Origin: Leptospira inadai serovar Lyme str. 10
GTDB lineage: Bacteria > Spirochaetota > Leptospiria > Leptospirales > Leptospiraceae
Length of the DNA: 64,000 nucleotides
Direction: 5' to 3'
Assembly (NCBI RefSeq): GCF_000243675.2
Contig: NZ_AHMM02000015.1
Coordinates: 604,001-668,000 of the forward strand
In this document: positions 8,948 through 20,454 of the stretch, in pieces
Numbering within the stretch: the stretch's first letter is position 1
How the letters are laid out: each line of letters starts with the position of its first letter
Notes under the pieces: generated by a model
Told to the model about the DNA's origin: nothing
The model's database searches: none
Seen by the model: the letters and a program-made list of their open reading frames with translations, nothing else
Translations under genes and position numbers: made by a program

Positions 8948-10486
8948 ATGAGCCGCTCCAGGAAGATTCGAAATATCGGAGATCTTGCTTGCCTGCTTAC
9001 TCTTTTGTACGCGTTCGAATCCGTTCGAGCGGAAGCACCTCCTCCGACCGGAGGTTGCGAAAAACCGACACCCCGATCGAATCTACCGTTTCCGATGGAC
9101 CCGAGCAAACAGTTATGTAAAAAGGATCTGGATCAAAAAAAAGAAGGTTGGTATCCGACCGGCTTGCCTCTGATTAACTCGGATCCGAACGAAGGGATAG
9201 GCTACGGAGTTCGAGCGTACGCATATAACAACGGGAAAAAGAGCGACCCTTTATTCGACTACACTCCGTATCGAGTCCGTTTCTTTGCGCAGTATTTTGA
9301 TACGAATAAGAATGCCCAATATCACCAGCTCAGTTTGGACATGCCGTTTATTGCAAATACGCAATGGAGATTGAGGGCGGATGCATTTTTGACGATCACT
9401 CCGACCACTTTATATTTCGGAATCGGACAGGATTCCATGAAAAATCTAAGTTATCATGATCGAAATCAGCCTGGGGGAAACCTGAACACGAACGCGACGT
9501 ACCAGGATCAGTCTCAGAATCTAGATTACTGGCGTCCCGGAGGTCCTCAGGATCCCGTTCGGTACGGGAATAACACCTATGCCGGAATTCCTAGTCACCC
9601 GGGCTTTGTGGTTACCGACCGTATGTACAACCGCTACCAGATTCAAACTCCTATGATTAACCTAAGCACCGAGCGATCCTATGTCGGGGGAACCGTTCGT
9701 CTGGTCGCGGGAATTAAGGCTTCCGATAATATCGTTCATACTTTCGACGGTAAGTTCGTACAAGGTCATGACCCTTTGCTCGGAGGGGATCCTTTAAACT
9801 ATGGTGCCAAAGTTCCGAACGGTAAAACTAGACTCACACAAGATCAGGAAGCGGGAAAAATTTTGGGATACGCGGGCGGCTTTGTGAATACGCTCAGAAT
9901 CGGACTAGTGTATGATACTCGAGATTTCGAACCCGACCCGAACAGCGGAGTTTTTCTGGAAGGAACGTACGAAAAGTCCAGTAAGGCGATCGGCTCGGAT
10001 TTCGATTTCCAGAAATATTTCGCGCAGGGTAAGTTCTTTTATAGTCCATTTCCGAAAGTTTTCGATAAGCTCGTTTTCGCCAGCCGTTTCGGAATGGGAT
10101 TAACGGACGGGAATACTCCATTTTTTGAATATAGGAATCTGTGGGGAACGGAAGGAGTCATCGGAGGCTTGGGAGGTTTGCGGACCTTACGCGGATACAA
10201 ACAGGATCGATTCGTGGGCAGGGTAATGGGTTGGGGGAACTTGGAAATTCGTTGGAAATTCGGGGAAGCCTCCGTTGGAAGCGAATACTTTGCCTTTAAT
10301 ATCGTTCCATTCTTCGATTTCGGGCGGGTTTGGGACGACGAGCACAAGATCGGAACTCAAGGGTATAAATATTCCGAAGGGTTAGGTTTGCGTATCGCTT
10401 GGAATCAGGCTACGATTATCATGATCGACTATGCAAAATCAAGGGAAGACGAACAGCTTTTCGTGAATTTTAGCCATGTCTTTTAA
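8948..10486 (+). CDS. POTRA-less Omp85-superfamily outer-membrane barrel, copy 2
   Basis: This is a full-length paralogue of the 6493 gene. It shares [25 protein letters not shown], the long DTRDxEPDPN segment, FFEYRNx[22 protein letters not shown] and the C-terminal NFSHVF. I chose the ATG at 8948 because GGGA stands 4 bp before it, and it gives 512 residues with a signal peptide ending at VRAEA. Starts at 8909 (TTG) and 8924 lack a Shine-Dalgarno sequence and would lie in or before the predicted promoter. It is predicted to be an outer-membrane barrel; the transported or bound molecule is unknown. Confidence 0.8.
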   Translation: MSRSRKIRNIGDLACLLTLLYAFESVRAEAPPPTGGCEKPTPRSNLPFPMDPSKQLCKKDLDQKKEGWYPTGLPLINSDPNEGIGYGVRAYAYNNGKKSDPLFDYTPYRVRFFAQYFDTNKNAQYHQLSLDMPFIANTQWRLRADAFLTITPTTLYFGIGQDSMKNLSYHDRNQPGGNLNTNATYQDQSQNLDYWRPGGPQDPVRYGNNTYAGIPSHPGFVVTDRMYNRYQIQTPMINLSTERSYVGGTVRLVAGIKASDNIVHTFDGKFVQGHDPLLGGDPLNYGAKVPNGKTRLTQDQEAGKILGYAGGFVNTLRIGLVYDTRDFEPDPNSGVFLEGTYEKSSKAIGSDFDFQKYFAQGKFFYSPFPKVFDKLVFASRFGMGLTDGNTPFFEYRNLWGTEGVIGGLGGLRTLRGYKQDRFVGRVMGWGNLEIRWKFGEASVGSEYFAFNIVPFFDFGRVWDDEHKIGTQGYKYSEGLGLRIAWNQATIIMIDYAKSREDEQLFVNFSHVF

Positions 10487-10506
10487 TAAGGCTTATTTAT
10501 TAAAAG
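10480..10506. terminator. AT-rich inverted repeat between convergent genes
   Basis: CTTTTAATAA (10480-10489) and TTATTAAAAG (10497-10506) form a perfect 10-bp stem with a 7-nt loop that includes the stop codon of the barrel gene. It lies between two convergent genes and could act in both directions, but the stem is almost all A-T. Confidence 0.35.
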
Positions 10507-10518
10507 AATTAGAATCGC

Positions 10519-12120
10519 CTATTCCCGCAGAACGGTATCGTCCCGCAATATGGTGTCGTGACGGGAAGGGGCGCGATTTTCGGGATAATCCGTGGAATAG
10601 TGCAATCCACGACTTTCCTTTCGAGAAAGGGCAGCCCTTATAATCAACTCTCCGACTAAAACCAAGTTTCTCAATTCCAGTAAAGGGGCGGTAATAATCG
10701 TCCGCTTGTAATAGTCTCGGACTTCCGAAAATATCAAATCCATTCTTCTGAGAGCTCTTTCCAGACGAAGGTTGGATCGGACTATTCCGACGTAATTCGA
10801 CATCGTATTCTTAATTTCTAATAGATCATGGGAAATTAAGACCCATTCTTCGGTGTTTACCAACCCTTCCTTATTCCAAGCGGGAATCTGATCGTGTTCG
10901 GGCAGGAAAGTAGGAGGATTTCGTTCCACGTCCTGTGCGATACGATTCGAAAAAACGAGGCATTCCAATAAACTGTTGGATGCTAGACGATTCCCGCCAT
11001 GAACTCCCGTGCAGGCCACCTCGCCTGCGGCATATAAATTCTCGATATTCGTTTTTCCGTGTAGGTCGGTCGCGACTCCGCCGCACATAAAATGCGCGGC
11101 AGGGACCACCGGAATCGGTTGGGAAGTGATATCGATCCCTAATTCCATGCATTTTTCGTAAATGGAAGGGAAGGCCGCCTTGATTTCCGAGGCCGGCTTG
11201 TGCGAAATATCCAGCCAGACATGGGGATCTCCCGAGCGTTTCATTTCCGCGTCGATCGCCCTAGCTACTATATCGCGGGTCGCCAAGTCGGCCATCGGGT
11301 GATACTTTTTCATGAACGGCTCCCCGTCCATAGTCAACAAGATCCCGCCCTTTCCGCGAACCGCCTCCGAAATGAGAAACGAATCGCCTTTTTCGTGATA
11401 AAGCGAAGTAGGGTGGAACTGGTAGAATTCCATATTCTTAATTATGGCACCGGCGCGATAAGAACACGCAACGCCGTCGCCCGTCGCAATTTTCGGATTC
11501 GTAGTATGAGAATAAACCTGTCCGGCTCCTCCGCTTGCGAGAACGGTTCGCTTAGCAAGAATCGGAATCACTTCTCCGGTATGATTGGAAAGTACGTACG
11601 CCCCGAAACAGATAAGTCCTTTTCTCTTGAGATGATGGGGTGTGATCAAATCCACCAATGTATGATATTCTAAAATTCGAATTCTCGGATTTTGTTTAAC
11701 GTTTTCTAATAGAGTTTTCTCTATTTCCCGCCCGGTCCGATCGTGGGCGTGAACGATTCGATTTGTTCCATGTCCGCCTTCTCGATGGAGATCGAAACCT
11801 CCCTGGGCGTCCAAGTTAAACGGAACGCCGTAGTCTAGCAATTCGCGGACGAGGGCCGGACCTTCCTGGACGAGAATATGAACCGCTTCCGGATCGCAAA
11901 GTCCCGCTCCGGATTCCAGCGTATCCCGCACATGATCCTCGAACTTATCGCCTTCCGCAAAGACGGAGGCGATTCCTCCCTGGGCATAATTGGTGTTCGA
12001 TTCATAATCGGATTTTTTGGTGATGATCGTCACTTCTCCAAAGGGAGAAAGTTTGAGAGCTTGAAAAAGTCCGGTAATCCCGGTCCCGATGATAAGGAAA
12101 TCGGTACGAATTCTAGGCAT
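10519..12120 (-). CDS. nadB: L-aspartate oxidase
   Basis: NadB oxidises L-aspartate to iminoaspartate with FAD, the first step of de novo NAD synthesis. The 533-residue chain has the FAD-binding N-terminus ([16 protein letters not shown]), the [11 protein letters not shown] segment, [29 protein letters not shown], and the family signature [20 protein letters not shown]. Length and order match the family. The gene lies downstream of the S41 peptidase on the same strand, separated by an imperfect hairpin. nadA and nadC are not in the window. Confidence 0.96.
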   Translation of the reverse strand: MPRIRTDFLIIGTGITGLFQALKLSPFGEVTIITKKSDYESNTNYAQGGIASVFAEGDKFEDHVRDTLESGAGLCDPEAVHILVQEGPALVRELLDYGVPFNLDAQGGFDLHREGGHGTNRIVHAHDRTGREIEKTLLENVKQNPRIRILEYHTLVDLITPHHLKRKGLICFGAYVLSNHTGEVIPILAKRTVLASGGAGQVYSHTTNPKIATGDGVACSYRAGAIIKNMEFYQFHPTSLYHEKGDSFLISEAVRGKGGILLTMDGEPFMKKYHPMADLATRDIVARAIDAEMKRSGDPHVWLDISHKPASEIKAAFPSIYEKCMELGIDITSQPIPVVPAAHFMCGGVATDLHGKTNIENLYAAGEVACTGVHGGNRLASNSLLECLVFSNRIAQDVERNPPTFLPEHDQIPAWNKEGLVNTEEWVLISHDLLEIKNTMSNYVGIVRSNLRLERALRRMDLIFSEVRDYYKRTIITAPLLELRNLVLVGELIIRAALSRKESRGLHYSTDYPENRAPSRHDTILRDDTVLRE

Positions 12121-12137
12121 GGATAAATCCCCGGATT

Positions 12138-12168
12138 GCGCTATAGAACGAATGTCGTTCCATAGCGC
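12138..12168. repeat. inverted repeat between nadB and the S41 protease gene
   Basis: A 14-bp arm (12138-12151) pairs with 12155-12168 with one central mismatch and a 3-nt loop. The plus strand continues with TTTATATATT, but both flanking genes are on the minus strand, where no T-run follows. It may be a processing or pausing hairpin rather than a terminator. Confidence 0.4.
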
Positions 12169-12176
12169 TTTATATA

Positions 12177-14000
12177 TTATTTACGTTTGTTGGCTCCAGT
12201 ATTCATGAGAGCCTCGACGTAATCGATGGACCGAATCAATTGGTAATCCGGTTTAATCGGGTCATTCTTATGTTCTTGGATGAACTTTTCGGCCTTGCCG
12301 TTAGCTTTGACCCAAGCTTCCAATTTCTTCACATCGAAGTGGCTCTTTTCTTCCGCGGCGGAAGGTAATTCCGGAAGGTGATTCCACATGTTTTCCTCGC
12401 GATAATGGAACGGAAAGCTTCCGTCCTCTTCCGCGGAAACCTCTACATCCGGTTTTACTCCGACTACCTGAATCGTATTTCCGGACGGGGCGTAGTACCG
12501 AGACTGCGTTAATTTTATGTAGTAGGCTCCGTTACCCGGCAGTTCCTGCAACTTCTGAACCGTAGCCTTTCCGAAAGAACGTTCGCCTAAAATCAATCCT
12601 CGTCCATGGTGTTTCAAGGCGGATGCGACGATCTCGGAGGCGGAGGCGGACTTGGCGTTAATCAACACCGCGACCGGAAGATCGGTTAAGTCCCTGTTCT
12701 TCGCGTTCGAGTCTTCGGGACTTCGGTTCGGGCTCTTAACGGAAACTATGAGTCCATTTGTGATGAACATATCCGCTAAGTCGATAGCCAGGTCCAAATA
12801 TCCTCCCGGATTATTTCGCAGGTCCAGAACCAAAGCTTTTAATTTAGTTCCTTTGGCCTGGGCTTGTTTTTCCAGGTCCTTAAAGTGAATTACGAACTCC
12901 TTATCCACGGAAGGATCCGACTTAACAAAGCCCGTTAATTTAATATAACCGATCTGATTATGGCCTTCAATCAACTTACTTGCAATATTCTTAATTTCGA
13001 TGGTATCTCGTACGACGTCTATATTCAACGTGCCGGAGGTTCCCTTGCGTCGGATCGTCAAGCTGACGGTGGAGCCTTTCTTCCCCTTGATTCGCTCGAC
13101 AACCTTATCCAGGATCATTCCTTTTACCGATTTTCCGTCGACGGCAAGAATCACATCACCTGCGCGAACACCCGCGTTGACGGCGGGTCTGCCTTCGAGC
13201 GGATTTTCCACCACGACTTCCTTATTTCCGCCTCCGCTTAAAATCGCACCGATGCCTTCGAAGCTCCCGTCTTCTATCTTCGCCATGGATTCTTCCCAAA
13301 CGGCTTTTAGAAATACCTGGCTATGCGGATCGAGAGATGATAAATATCCGTTAGCTGCAGCTAGGTAAACGTCCTTGATGGAAAAGGGTTCCTTATCTTT
13401 CGTTTCTTCCGTTCCGAACGGATCCTTTAAGGGAGGAGTCGTATAATTTTGAAGATTCTTTTCAATGAAGGCTAGCACCCGATCGAAGTCTTTTTTCGAG
13501 AAATTCGTTTGCTCCCATTTTGCGGACAAAACGGCTTTTCTTACTTTTTCCCGTTCGACTAGCTTGATCACTTCTTCCCCGGAAAGTTTGGGCTTATTGG
13601 CCTCTTCTTTTAACTTTCGATCTCTGATTTTTTCGACTTCTTTGTAGTCGGGATCGAAAACGACAAACTTGTCTTCGGAGGATAATTTGAACGTTTTACC
13701 GGGAAAAATATCATCCGGCTCCTCGTATTTTTCCCGGTCCTTAAAATAGCTTTCGGGATAAAGATATAATGCATGCGGGAGCGCGAATAGAGCGAAGATC
13801 GCTGCGTCCTTGTATGCACGATTTTTATCTATGTTTTTATCGATATAACTTCGATCAACGGTCTTGACTACACTGTCAAAATCTTTAAGAGTGAAATCTG
13901 CGGTAGTCTTGGAGTGTCCAGAGGAAGGCTCGCAAAAGAAGATACTCGTACATAATACGACGGAGACGAAGGAGAAAGAGAGTGATCTCAGGCTTTTCAA
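12177..14000 (-). CDS. S41-family C-terminal processing protease
   Basis: The periplasmic serine protease of the CtpA/Prc family has a PDZ domain ([11 protein letters not shown] to VSLTIRRKG) and the S41 catalytic core. The Ser lies in [13 protein letters not shown] and the Lys in SFGKATVQ. I place the start at a TTG (13998-14000), which gives 607 residues beginning with a typical signal peptide. It is preceded by AGGA at good spacing. Starts further upstream would add about 50 residues of non-signal sequence overlapping the divergent lipoprotein gene. Such enzymes trim or degrade envelope proteins; the substrate here is unknown. Confidence 0.88.
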   Translation of the reverse strand: MKSLRSLSFSFVSVVLCTSIFFCEPSSGHSKTTADFTLKDFDSVVKTVDRSYIDKNIDKNRAYKDAAIFALFALPHALYLYPESYFKDREKYEEPDDIFPGKTFKLSSEDKFVVFDPDYKEVEKIRDRKLKEEANKPKLSGEEVIKLVEREKVRKAVLSAKWEQTNFSKKDFDRVLAFIEKNLQNYTTPPLKDPFGTEETKDKEPFSIKDVYLAAANGYLSSLDPHSQVFLKAVWEESMAKIEDGSFEGIGAILSGGGNKEVVVENPLEGRPAVNAGVRAGDVILAVDGKSVKGMILDKVVERIKGKKGSTVSLTIRRKGTSGTLNIDVVRDTIEIKNIASKLIEGHNQIGYIKLTGFVKSDPSVDKEFVIHFKDLEKQAQAKGTKLKALVLDLRNNPGGYLDLAIDLADMFITNGLIVSVKSPNRSPEDSNAKNRDLTDLPVAVLINAKSASASEIVASALKHHGRGLILGERSFGKATVQKLQELPGNGAYYIKLTQSRYYAPSGNTIQVVGVKPDVEVSAEEDGSFPFHYREENMWNHLPELPSAAEEKSHFDVKKLEAWVKANGKAEKFIQEHKNDPIKPDYQLIRSIDYVEALMNTGANKRK

Positions 14001-14106
14001 ATCGGTTCCTCTTGCCGGTCGGGTTATTTTCGAACATTTTCCACCTCGTACGGGGTCTGTCAATACATTCCCCCGAAAAGGCGATCTATCCTTCGACCGA
14101 TCTACC

Positions 14107-15042
14107 ATGAATGGACAAACATACGTGAATATCTTTCTCATTTTTCCGATCATTATTTTTCTCTTTTCGGGAACCTTTGGCTGTTCGTCTGTTTCCGTTC
14201 CGGGAGGCGGAAGATTCGGTTCCGAGTTAATCCAGGAGCAGGCGATCTTGGATTTTTATGGAACCGAAGAGGAAAGGATTTCCTCCTTGAAATTACTGCG
14301 ATCCACCTGTCGTTCTATTCGAAGCGATCGAGGGCTTGCTTGCTATAATTTATCCGTTCTATATCAATCGTTGGGAGATTTGGACGGAGCGATAGAATAT
14401 GCGATCCGCGCTAAATCGGCCAATCCTAAAGATCCGTTATATGCTGAATTGGCGTTTCAAACCGCCTTAGCAAAGGATAATCGGGAACGTTCCGATTTGG
14501 ATCAGGGTGAAATTTCACTGATCTCCGCGATTCGGGCCTGTAAAGAAGGTCGGAAGGACGACGCGTACCTTTTTCTTGCTCCTCTGGTCGCCTCCGGGGA
14601 AATTTCCAAAGAATCCTTGAGCCGAGGATTGTTTGCGGATTGCGGGCTGGATAAATCCTTCATTGCCGAGGCAAAATCGAATTCGATAAAACCTTCGTTA
14701 GAATATTATAAAACGTTGGAAAAGAATCATCCCTTCCGGAAAATATGGGATCTATCGGGGGAATTCGGGAGAAACCAGAAAGAATCCTCCGCAAATAAAG
14801 CCACTCGCTCCTGGCAGGAACTGCGCAAGGCCCTCCCCTTGAGGGATATCGCTTCTGCGAAAAAGCATATCGTTTCCTTCAAACAAGGGCTGGAGGATTT
14901 ATCGAGAGAAACTCCGGCTTCCAAACAGCTGGCACTTCACCTTAAAAAAGCCGCGTATTTGCTTTTGTCCGAGGATTCGAACTTCTCCACGTTTAAGGAT
15001 TTGGCGAAAGAGCTTTCAGATAGGCCTGTACAGACTCAGTGA
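14107..15042 (+). CDS. lipoprotein with helical repeats
   Basis: The ATG at 14107 yields 311 residues with a hydrophobic leader ending in FSGTFGC, a lipobox-like site. The mature part has a TPR-like helical stretch ([20 protein letters not shown], about residues 80-100) and no catalytic motif. It is transcribed divergently from the S41 protease, and the 106 bp between the starts must hold both promoters. Its 3' end overlaps the convergent pdxJ by 50 bp. An open frame extending back to 13864 is only the shadow of the protease gene. Confidence 0.75.
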   Translation: MNGQTYVNIFLIFPIIIFLFSGTFGCSSVSVPGGGRFGSELIQEQAILDFYGTEEERISSLKLLRSTCRSIRSDRGLACYNLSVLYQSLGDLDGAIEYAIRAKSANPKDPLYAELAFQTALAKDNRERSDLDQGEISLISAIRACKEGRKDDAYLFLAPLVASGEISKESLSRGLFADCGLDKSFIAEAKSNSIKPSLEYYKTLEKNHPFRKIWDLSGEFGRNQKESSANKATRSWQELRKALPLRDIASAKKHIVSFKQGLEDLSRETPASKQLALHLKKAAYLLLSEDSNFSTFKDLAKELSDRPVQTQ

Positions 15043-15748
15043 TTCCCACCTCCAATGCGTAGGAAATCAACCTATGTCCTATGGAAACTTCCAAAAGACC
15101 GGGCAGCTTGGAAAAAAGAAGCAGATTGAATTGATCCAAATCGTGGCCGGCATTGATTCCGATTCCGGTAGCGAGGAGGGCTTCGGCGGCGGTTCGATAC
15201 GCCTGGAAGGATTTTTCCCCTTCTTCCCGAGAAGAATCGAACGCCATTGCGAAGGGACCCGTATAAAATTCCACCCGGTCCGTACCGGTGTCCGAAGCGT
15301 ACTTTAAATTTTCGAGATTTGTCTCCACGAACAAGGAAACTCGAATTTTTGCATCATGAAATTTCCGAATATAAGTTCCTAGCGCGTCCCCGTCTTTTTT
15401 TAGATCGAAACCGTGATCGGAAGTGATTTCCCCCGGAGTAACGGGGACTAACGTGACCTGGTCCGGTTTTGCTTCCAGGACCAAATCCAAGAATCGAGGA
15501 GACGGTTCTCCTTCCATATTATATTCTATTTTTCTGTTCTTGGATTGATTATACGAAATTAAGAAATTTTTAAGCAAAAACACGTCGGATTTCCGGATAT
15601 GCCTTTCGTCTTCTCTGGGGTGAACCGTAATCCCGTGAGCTCCCGCGTCTAGAATCAATCTAGAAATATGCAAAATATCAGGATGGTTTCCTCCGCGAGA
15701 ATTGCGAAGAGTTGCGACTTTATTTACGTTCACGCTCAGCTTGGTCAT
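14993..15748 (-). CDS. pdxJ: pyridoxine 5'-phosphate synthase
   Basis: PdxJ condenses 3-amino-1-hydroxyacetone phosphate with 1-deoxyxylulose 5-phosphate to give pyridoxine 5'-phosphate. The 251-residue TIM-barrel protein has the family N-terminus [17 protein letters not shown], the [13 protein letters not shown] motif, the [16 protein letters not shown] block, and the C-terminal NAGHDLD and [12 protein letters not shown] segments that contain active-site residues. Length is normal. Its 3' end overlaps the convergent lipoprotein gene by 50 bp. Confidence 0.95.
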   Translation of the reverse strand: MTKLSVNVNKVATLRNSRGGNHPDILHISRLILDAGAHGITVHPREDERHIRKSDVFLLKNFLISYNQSKNRKIEYNMEGEPSPRFLDLVLEAKPDQVTLVPVTPGEITSDHGFDLKKDGDALGTYIRKFHDAKIRVSLFVETNLENLKYASDTGTDRVEFYTGPFAMAFDSSREEGEKSFQAYRTAAEALLATGIGINAGHDLDQFNLLLFSKLPGLLEVSIGHRLISYALEVGITESVQAYLKALSPNP

Positions 15749-15859
15749 TTGCTTCCGTTTGGCCTCATTTCCTAATATCTAAAGGGAATCGGAAACTAGA
15801 TTTCAAATAGGTTTTTCTGCTTGAATCCGGTTTTGTGTATTCCACGATGGTCAATTCCA

Positions 15860-16315
15860 ATGGCAACCGCTAAGAAAACGGCTAAGAAAAAAGTGGCCCC
15901 TAAGAAGAAAGTTCCGGTAAAAAAACCGGCTCCGAAAAAGAAGGTCGCAGCAAAAAAGAAGGAAATCGCAGTTTCTGCAAAGCCTGCCGTATCATCCTCA
16001 TCGTTCGCAAAGAGATCTTTTGCAGGAAGTAAAATTTCCGCAAATCCGTTGGGTAAAAAGTTCACCTGTCATACTTGTGGAACTAAATTTTACGATTTAA
16101 ATAAGGAAGATAAGATCTGTCCAAAATGCGGTGCCGATCAAAATAAACGACCAGTAGTCAAAAGTCGGGCGGCCGCTCGGCCTCGTATCGAAGAGGAGGA
16201 ATTTCTCGAGGATACGATCGTGGAAGACGATGCGGAAGTCGGTTTCGAAGACGAAGAAGCCATCGTGGAAGAACCTCTGGAAGAAGAGGAGGACGAAGAA
16301 GAGGAGGAGGAATAA
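15860..16315 (+). CDS. FYDLN-type zinc-ribbon protein with basic and acidic tails
   Basis: The 151-residue protein has three parts. An N-terminal Lys/Ala/Pro-rich repeat ([13 protein letters not shown]) resembles histone H1 tails. A central zinc ribbon carries [20 protein letters not shown], the hallmark of the TIGR02300 (FYDLN acid) family. The C-terminus is almost entirely Glu/Asp and ends in a run of Glu. The ATG at 15860 starts the basic repeat; an upstream ATG at 15821 has no support. It is probably a cytosolic nucleic-acid-associated protein, but no function is established. Its GAGGAGGAGG-rich 3' end doubles as the likely ribosome-binding region of miaA. Confidence 0.8.
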   Translation: MATAKKTAKKKVAPKKKVPVKKPAPKKKVAAKKKEIAVSAKPAVSSSSFAKRSFAGSKISANPLGKKFTCHTCGTKFYDLNKEDKICPKCGADQNKRPVVKSRAAARPRIEEEEFLEDTIVEDDAEVGFEDEEAIVEEPLEEEEDEEEEEE

Positions 16316-17211
16316 TCCGCTCCCAGTCTTCGATCATAATCCTGGCCGCGCCGACTGGCGCGGGTAAGACGGCTCTGGTCTCGGAATTGGACCCTTCTCG
16401 TTTCGAGATTCTTTCCTTTGATTCCCGGCAAATCTATCGAGAACTCCCGATCGGAACGGCTTCTCCGTCTCCGCAGGATCTGGAGAGAATTCGGCATCAC
16501 CTAACGAATTTGATCTCTCCTGCCGAGAGGATCGATGCGGCTCAATATACGAACGTTGCGGAAAAGGCTTTGGATACGGTCGTCTCCAAAGGAAAGATTC
16601 CCGTACTGACCGCAGGTACGGGGTTTTATTTGAATGCATTTCTATTCGGAATGTTTGATGTTCCGAAGATTAGTCCGGAAGTTCGCGCTCGTGTAGAATC
16701 ATTTCCGATGGAGGAAAAAACGAGATTGCTCCGCGAATTAGACCCGGTCGCGTTAGAAAGAATATTCCCGAATGATGATTATCGATATGGTAGAGCCTTG
16801 GAAGTTAATTTAATGGGAGTTCGATGGTCCGAATTAAAAATCAAAGAAGGATCGGGCGCCTTACATACTCGAAATTTGAATATTCTTCGAGGTTATTTTT
16901 TGGATTTAGATCGTAAGGAATTGTATCGCAGGATCGACGAACGGGCCCGGAAAATGATCTCGGGCGGAATGGCCGAGGAAGCTAAAAGAGTCGCCGACAA
17001 ATACGGCGAGAGTTGTCCCGGGCTCTCGTCGCTTGGTTATAATTTCGCGCTTGAAAATATTAAAGGAAAGTCCAATCTTGAGACATTCTTAGGGAATTTA
17101 AGCCAATCCCACAGAAATTACGCCAAACGACAAATCACTTGGTTCAGGAAGCAAGCCTTCTTGACTCCCGTGAAACCGAGCGAAGCGTATAAAAATATAC
17201 AAAATATATAA
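16315..17211 (+). CDS. miaA: tRNA dimethylallyltransferase with a non-canonical start
   Basis: MiaA isoprenylates A37 of tRNAs that read UNN codons. The P-loop ([11 protein letters not shown], codons 16339-16371) is followed by [29 protein letters not shown] and the C-terminal [11 protein letters not shown]. The P-loop lies upstream of the first ATG, GTG or TTG in the frame (TTG at 16387), and no such codon occurs back to the stop at 16144. I propose ATC at 16315, overlapping the upstream TAA as TAATC, a few bases after GAGGAGGAGG. ATA at 16312 is the alternative. It is followed by hfq, as in many bacteria. Confidence 0.88.
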   Translation: MRSQSSIIILAAPTGAGKTALVSELDPSRFEILSFDSRQIYRELPIGTASPSPQDLERIRHHLTNLISPAERIDAAQYTNVAEKALDTVVSKGKIPVLTAGTGFYLNAFLFGMFDVPKISPEVRARVESFPMEEKTRLLRELDPVALERIFPNDDYRYGRALEVNLMGVRWSELKIKEGSGALHTRNLNILRGYFLDLDRKELYRRIDERARKMISGGMAEEAKRVADKYGESCPGLSSLGYNFALENIKGKSNLETFLGNLSQSHRNYAKRQITWFRKQAFLTPVKPSEAYKNIQNI

Positions 17212-17225
17212 AACGGATAAAACCT

Positions 17226-17477
17226 ATGTCTGCTAAAAACAATATCCAGGACCAACTCCTTAACACTGCAAGGAAGGAAAAATTGGAGCTCACCATCTAC
17301 CTTCTGAATGGAGTTCCTTTAAAAGGAAAGGTTGTAAGTTTCGATAATTTTACAATCATCCTGGAGCAGGAAAATAAGCAGAGTTTAGTTTACAAACATG
17401 CGATTTCTACCATCATTCCTTCCAAAGTGATCAAACTATATACCGAAGAAGCGGCGAAGGAAACTCCTTCTGCCTAG
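17226..17477 (+). CDS. hfq: RNA chaperone Hfq
   Basis: The 83-residue protein is a full-length Hfq. It has the Sm1 motif ([25 protein letters not shown] in the family pattern) and an Sm2 region in which [10 protein letters not shown] corresponds to the YKHAIST block of other Hfq proteins, including the RNA-binding Lys-His. It forms a hexamer that pairs small RNAs with mRNAs. It starts 14 bp after miaA and is followed directly by the next start codon. Confidence 0.96.
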   Translation: MSAKNNIQDQLLNTARKEKLELTIYLLNGVPLKGKVVSFDNFTIILEQENKQSLVYKHAISTIIPSKVIKLYTEEAAKETPSA

Positions 17478-18356
17478 ATGATTCGATGGATTGGTAGAGC
17501 TTTTCTATTCCTCCTGTTAGGAGGAATCCTAGTCGGAATCGTCTATCCAATTTATATTATAGGGGACGGAGAAGTTCTCGTTTCCTGGTCATCCGACTCT
17601 CGAGTATCGTCCTTTATACGTGGGCCCGGGTTCGCTTACGAACCTCGGGTGTATTTATTCTGGGATCATAAAGTTCTAAAGGAAGAATTGCGTTCGCTTT
17701 CCGAAGAAGTGCAAATCTCCTACGATTTGTCCTCCGGCTTGTTTCCGAAAGATTCGGAAGAGGGGAGGATTTTGGCCAGGTTCGAGGTCGTTTTTTCCTT
17801 AGAGGGAGAAGGATCTAAAAAATGGTTTTCCGCCGGAGGAATCTCCGAATCCTCGAGGAAGAAATTTCTCTCGGGGATTTTCCTGTCTTTGCTCCGGTCT
17901 CGGATCGAAGACGAAAAAAATCTGAATCTCACAAAGGACGGACTCTCGAATTTTCTGAGAAAGGAGGCTTCTATCGGTGTTTCGAACCAATTACCCTGGC
18001 TCCGTGTCGAGTCGGTTCGGATCGTGGAGCTACAGGTTCCGGATCCGTTAGTGATTAATAACCTGTTAAGAAATCCGAATTACTTATTGGCCAAAAAACA
18101 GGAAAAATTGGATGCGCTAAAAAAAGCGGAACTCCTCTTGGTTCAAGAAGAGGCAAAGCTTTCCGCCGCAAAAAATCGTTGGGAAGCGTATCGAGACTTC
18201 TTAAAAAAGAATCCGGAAATGAAAGAGTTTGTACTGTACGAAAGCCTGGGAGATAAGGTCGAAGTAATCCTCCTTCCTGTGGACTCCATTCTCGGAGATC
18301 CGAAGGCTTTGGGGAAAAAGAAACAAACCGCTCGAAAACCCAAAGAAGTGGAGTAG
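17478..18356 (+). CDS. SPFH/band-7-like membrane protein next to hfq
   Basis: The ATG abuts the hfq stop codon. The 292-residue product has one N-terminal transmembrane helix (about 7-27) followed by a beta-rich stretch ([26 protein letters not shown]) and a long C-terminal coiled coil (about 190-240). This layout matches SPFH/prohibitin proteins such as HflK and HflC. In gamma-proteobacteria hfq is followed by hflX-hflK-hflC, which supports an HflC-like relationship, but sequence similarity is faint. It may help control a membrane protease such as FtsH; that is inference. Confidence 0.6.
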   Translation: MIRWIGRAFLFLLLGGILVGIVYPIYIIGDGEVLVSWSSDSRVSSFIRGPGFAYEPRVYLFWDHKVLKEELRSLSEEVQISYDLSSGLFPKDSEEGRILARFEVVFSLEGEGSKKWFSAGGISESSRKKFLSGIFLSLLRSRIEDEKNLNLTKDGLSNFLRKEASIGVSNQLPWLRVESVRIVELQVPDPLVINNLLRNPNYLLAKKQEKLDALKKAELLLVQEEAKLSAAKNRWEAYRDFLKKNPEMKEFVLYESLGDKVEVILLPVDSILGDPKALGKKKQTARKPKEVE

Positions 18357-18358
18357 AG

Positions 18359-19420
18359 ATGAGTCAGGAAAAACCCGTAGTTTTAATTATGGCGGGGGGA
18401 AAAGGGGAGAGGTTTTGGCCTCGGTCCCGAATTTCCACGCCGAAGCAGCTTCAAAAAGTCTATTCTAAAAATACCTTACTTAAGGAAACCTTAAATCGGG
18501 CCTTAAGCATCACTAGCTTGGATCGGATCTTTATCGGGACTAATCCTAGCTTAAAGAAAGCGATCCTAGCCCAGGAACGGAATTTTCCGGAAAAGAATTT
18601 TATTATCGAGCCCGAAGGCAAAAATACGGCACCGATCATCGCCTTGGCCTCTCTCTATTTTAGGGAAATGTTCGGCGATCCGGTTCAGGTAGTTCTTTCC
18701 GCGGATGCTTGGGTCAGTTCCGATAAGGAATTTACCAAAACGATTCAAAAGGCGATTCCTGAAACGAAAGACCATTTGGTCCTGCTTGGAATCAAACCGA
18801 ATCGCCCTGAAGTAGGATACGGTTATATTTCTTCCGGTAAACCTACCAAGCACGGATTCGAAGTGAAGGCGTTCTTCGAAAAGCCCGATGCGAAGACCGC
18901 ATTGAAGTACATTAAAAAAACGAACTTCTATTGGAATCCCGGAATCTTCATTTGGAAAACCGGTTTGATTTTAGACGAGTTCTCTTCTTTAGCTCCTAGA
19001 ATTTTAAAACCGCTTCAGGATCGTTTTCCCTTTAAGAAAGCCGGAGAGTTGGGCGAAGCGTTCCGATTACTTCCGTCGGAACCGGTCGATATCGCGATCA
19101 TGGAAAAGAGTTCGAAGATTCGAATGGTGGAAGCGAGTTTCGGCTGGGACGATGTGGGCTCTTGGCTTTCGTTGGAGAGAGTGCTCCCGGGCGATTCGCA
19201 AGGAAATCGACATATCGGAAAGGATATTCTATTTTTCAAATCTTCGAATAACGTAACTCAGACTCGAAAAGAGTTCACTGCCTTACTCGGAGTTCAAAAT
19301 TTAGTCGTAGTGGAAGAGGAAGATGTGCTGTTCATCGCTTCTAAAGAAGGTATCGGAGAAATCAAAACACTAGTGGCCGAGATCCGTAAAAATAAAGGTT
19401 TACAAAAGTATACCGAATAA
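18359..19420 (+). CDS. manC: mannose-1-phosphate guanylyltransferase
   Basis: The enzyme makes GDP-mannose from GTP and mannose 1-phosphate, feeding LPS and glycan synthesis. The 353-residue chain has the nucleotidyltransferase signature [16 protein letters not shown], the STPKQL motif, [14 protein letters not shown], and the sugar-phosphate block [10 protein letters not shown] with NPGIFIWK and FGWDDVGSW. It lacks the C-terminal phosphomannose isomerase domain of longer bifunctional enzymes. It starts 2 bp after the SPFH-like gene stop. Confidence 0.92.
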   Translation: MSQEKPVVLIMAGGKGERFWPRSRISTPKQLQKVYSKNTLLKETLNRALSITSLDRIFIGTNPSLKKAILAQERNFPEKNFIIEPEGKNTAPIIALASLYFREMFGDPVQVVLSADAWVSSDKEFTKTIQKAIPETKDHLVLLGIKPNRPEVGYGYISSGKPTKHGFEVKAFFEKPDAKTALKYIKKTNFYWNPGIFIWKTGLILDEFSSLAPRILKPLQDRFPFKKAGELGEAFRLLPSEPVDIAIMEKSSKIRMVEASFGWDDVGSWLSLERVLPGDSQGNRHIGKDILFFKSSNNVTQTRKEFTALLGVQNLVVVEEEDVLFIASKEGIGEIKTLVAEIRKNKGLQKYTE

Positions 19421-19456
19421 TTTGCTGACAGGGTAGGAAACCCATAGGAGCACCGA

Positions 19457-19552
19457 ATGCCTTCCGGTAAAAAAAGAAAGCGAAGAAAGATCGCGACTCA
19501 TAAAAGGAAGAAAAAGAGAAGACTTAACCGTCATAAGAAGAAAGGCAAATAG
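19457..19552 (+). CDS. 31-residue bS22/mS38-like ribosomal miniprotein
   Basis: This ORF encodes a 31-residue, extremely basic peptide starting MPSGKKRKRRKIATHKRKK. AGGAG stands 6 bp before the ATG. It matches the pattern of the AURKAIP1/COX24 family, relatives of mitochondrial mS38 and mycobacterial bS22, which bind the small ribosomal subunit. It lies 36 bp after manC in the same orientation. The family call is from recognition of the pattern; it was not searched. Confidence 0.8.
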   Translation: MPSGKKRKRRKIATHKRKKKRRLNRHKKKGK

Positions 19553-19710
19553 ACCGGGACTGACCGGACTTTAAGATCGGGTTCCTCTTCCATCATAGGC
19601 GAGCCCCGGTCTCGCCGCCCACCTTTCCGACTCGAAGGTTTCCTTCGAAATTCAAAACCGCCTCAAACGGACCTAAAGCAATTTTTGAAATTCACCGATA
19701 GGAACGTTGT

Positions 19711-20445
<735 letters not shown>

Positions 20446-20454
20446 GGAGGGGGA

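Noticed and set aside
13864..14106. 5' extension of the lipoprotein gene back to 13864
   Set aside because: It lies antisense inside the S41 protease gene and ahead of its signal-peptide start. The lipobox leader begins at 14107, so the extension is a shadow frame.
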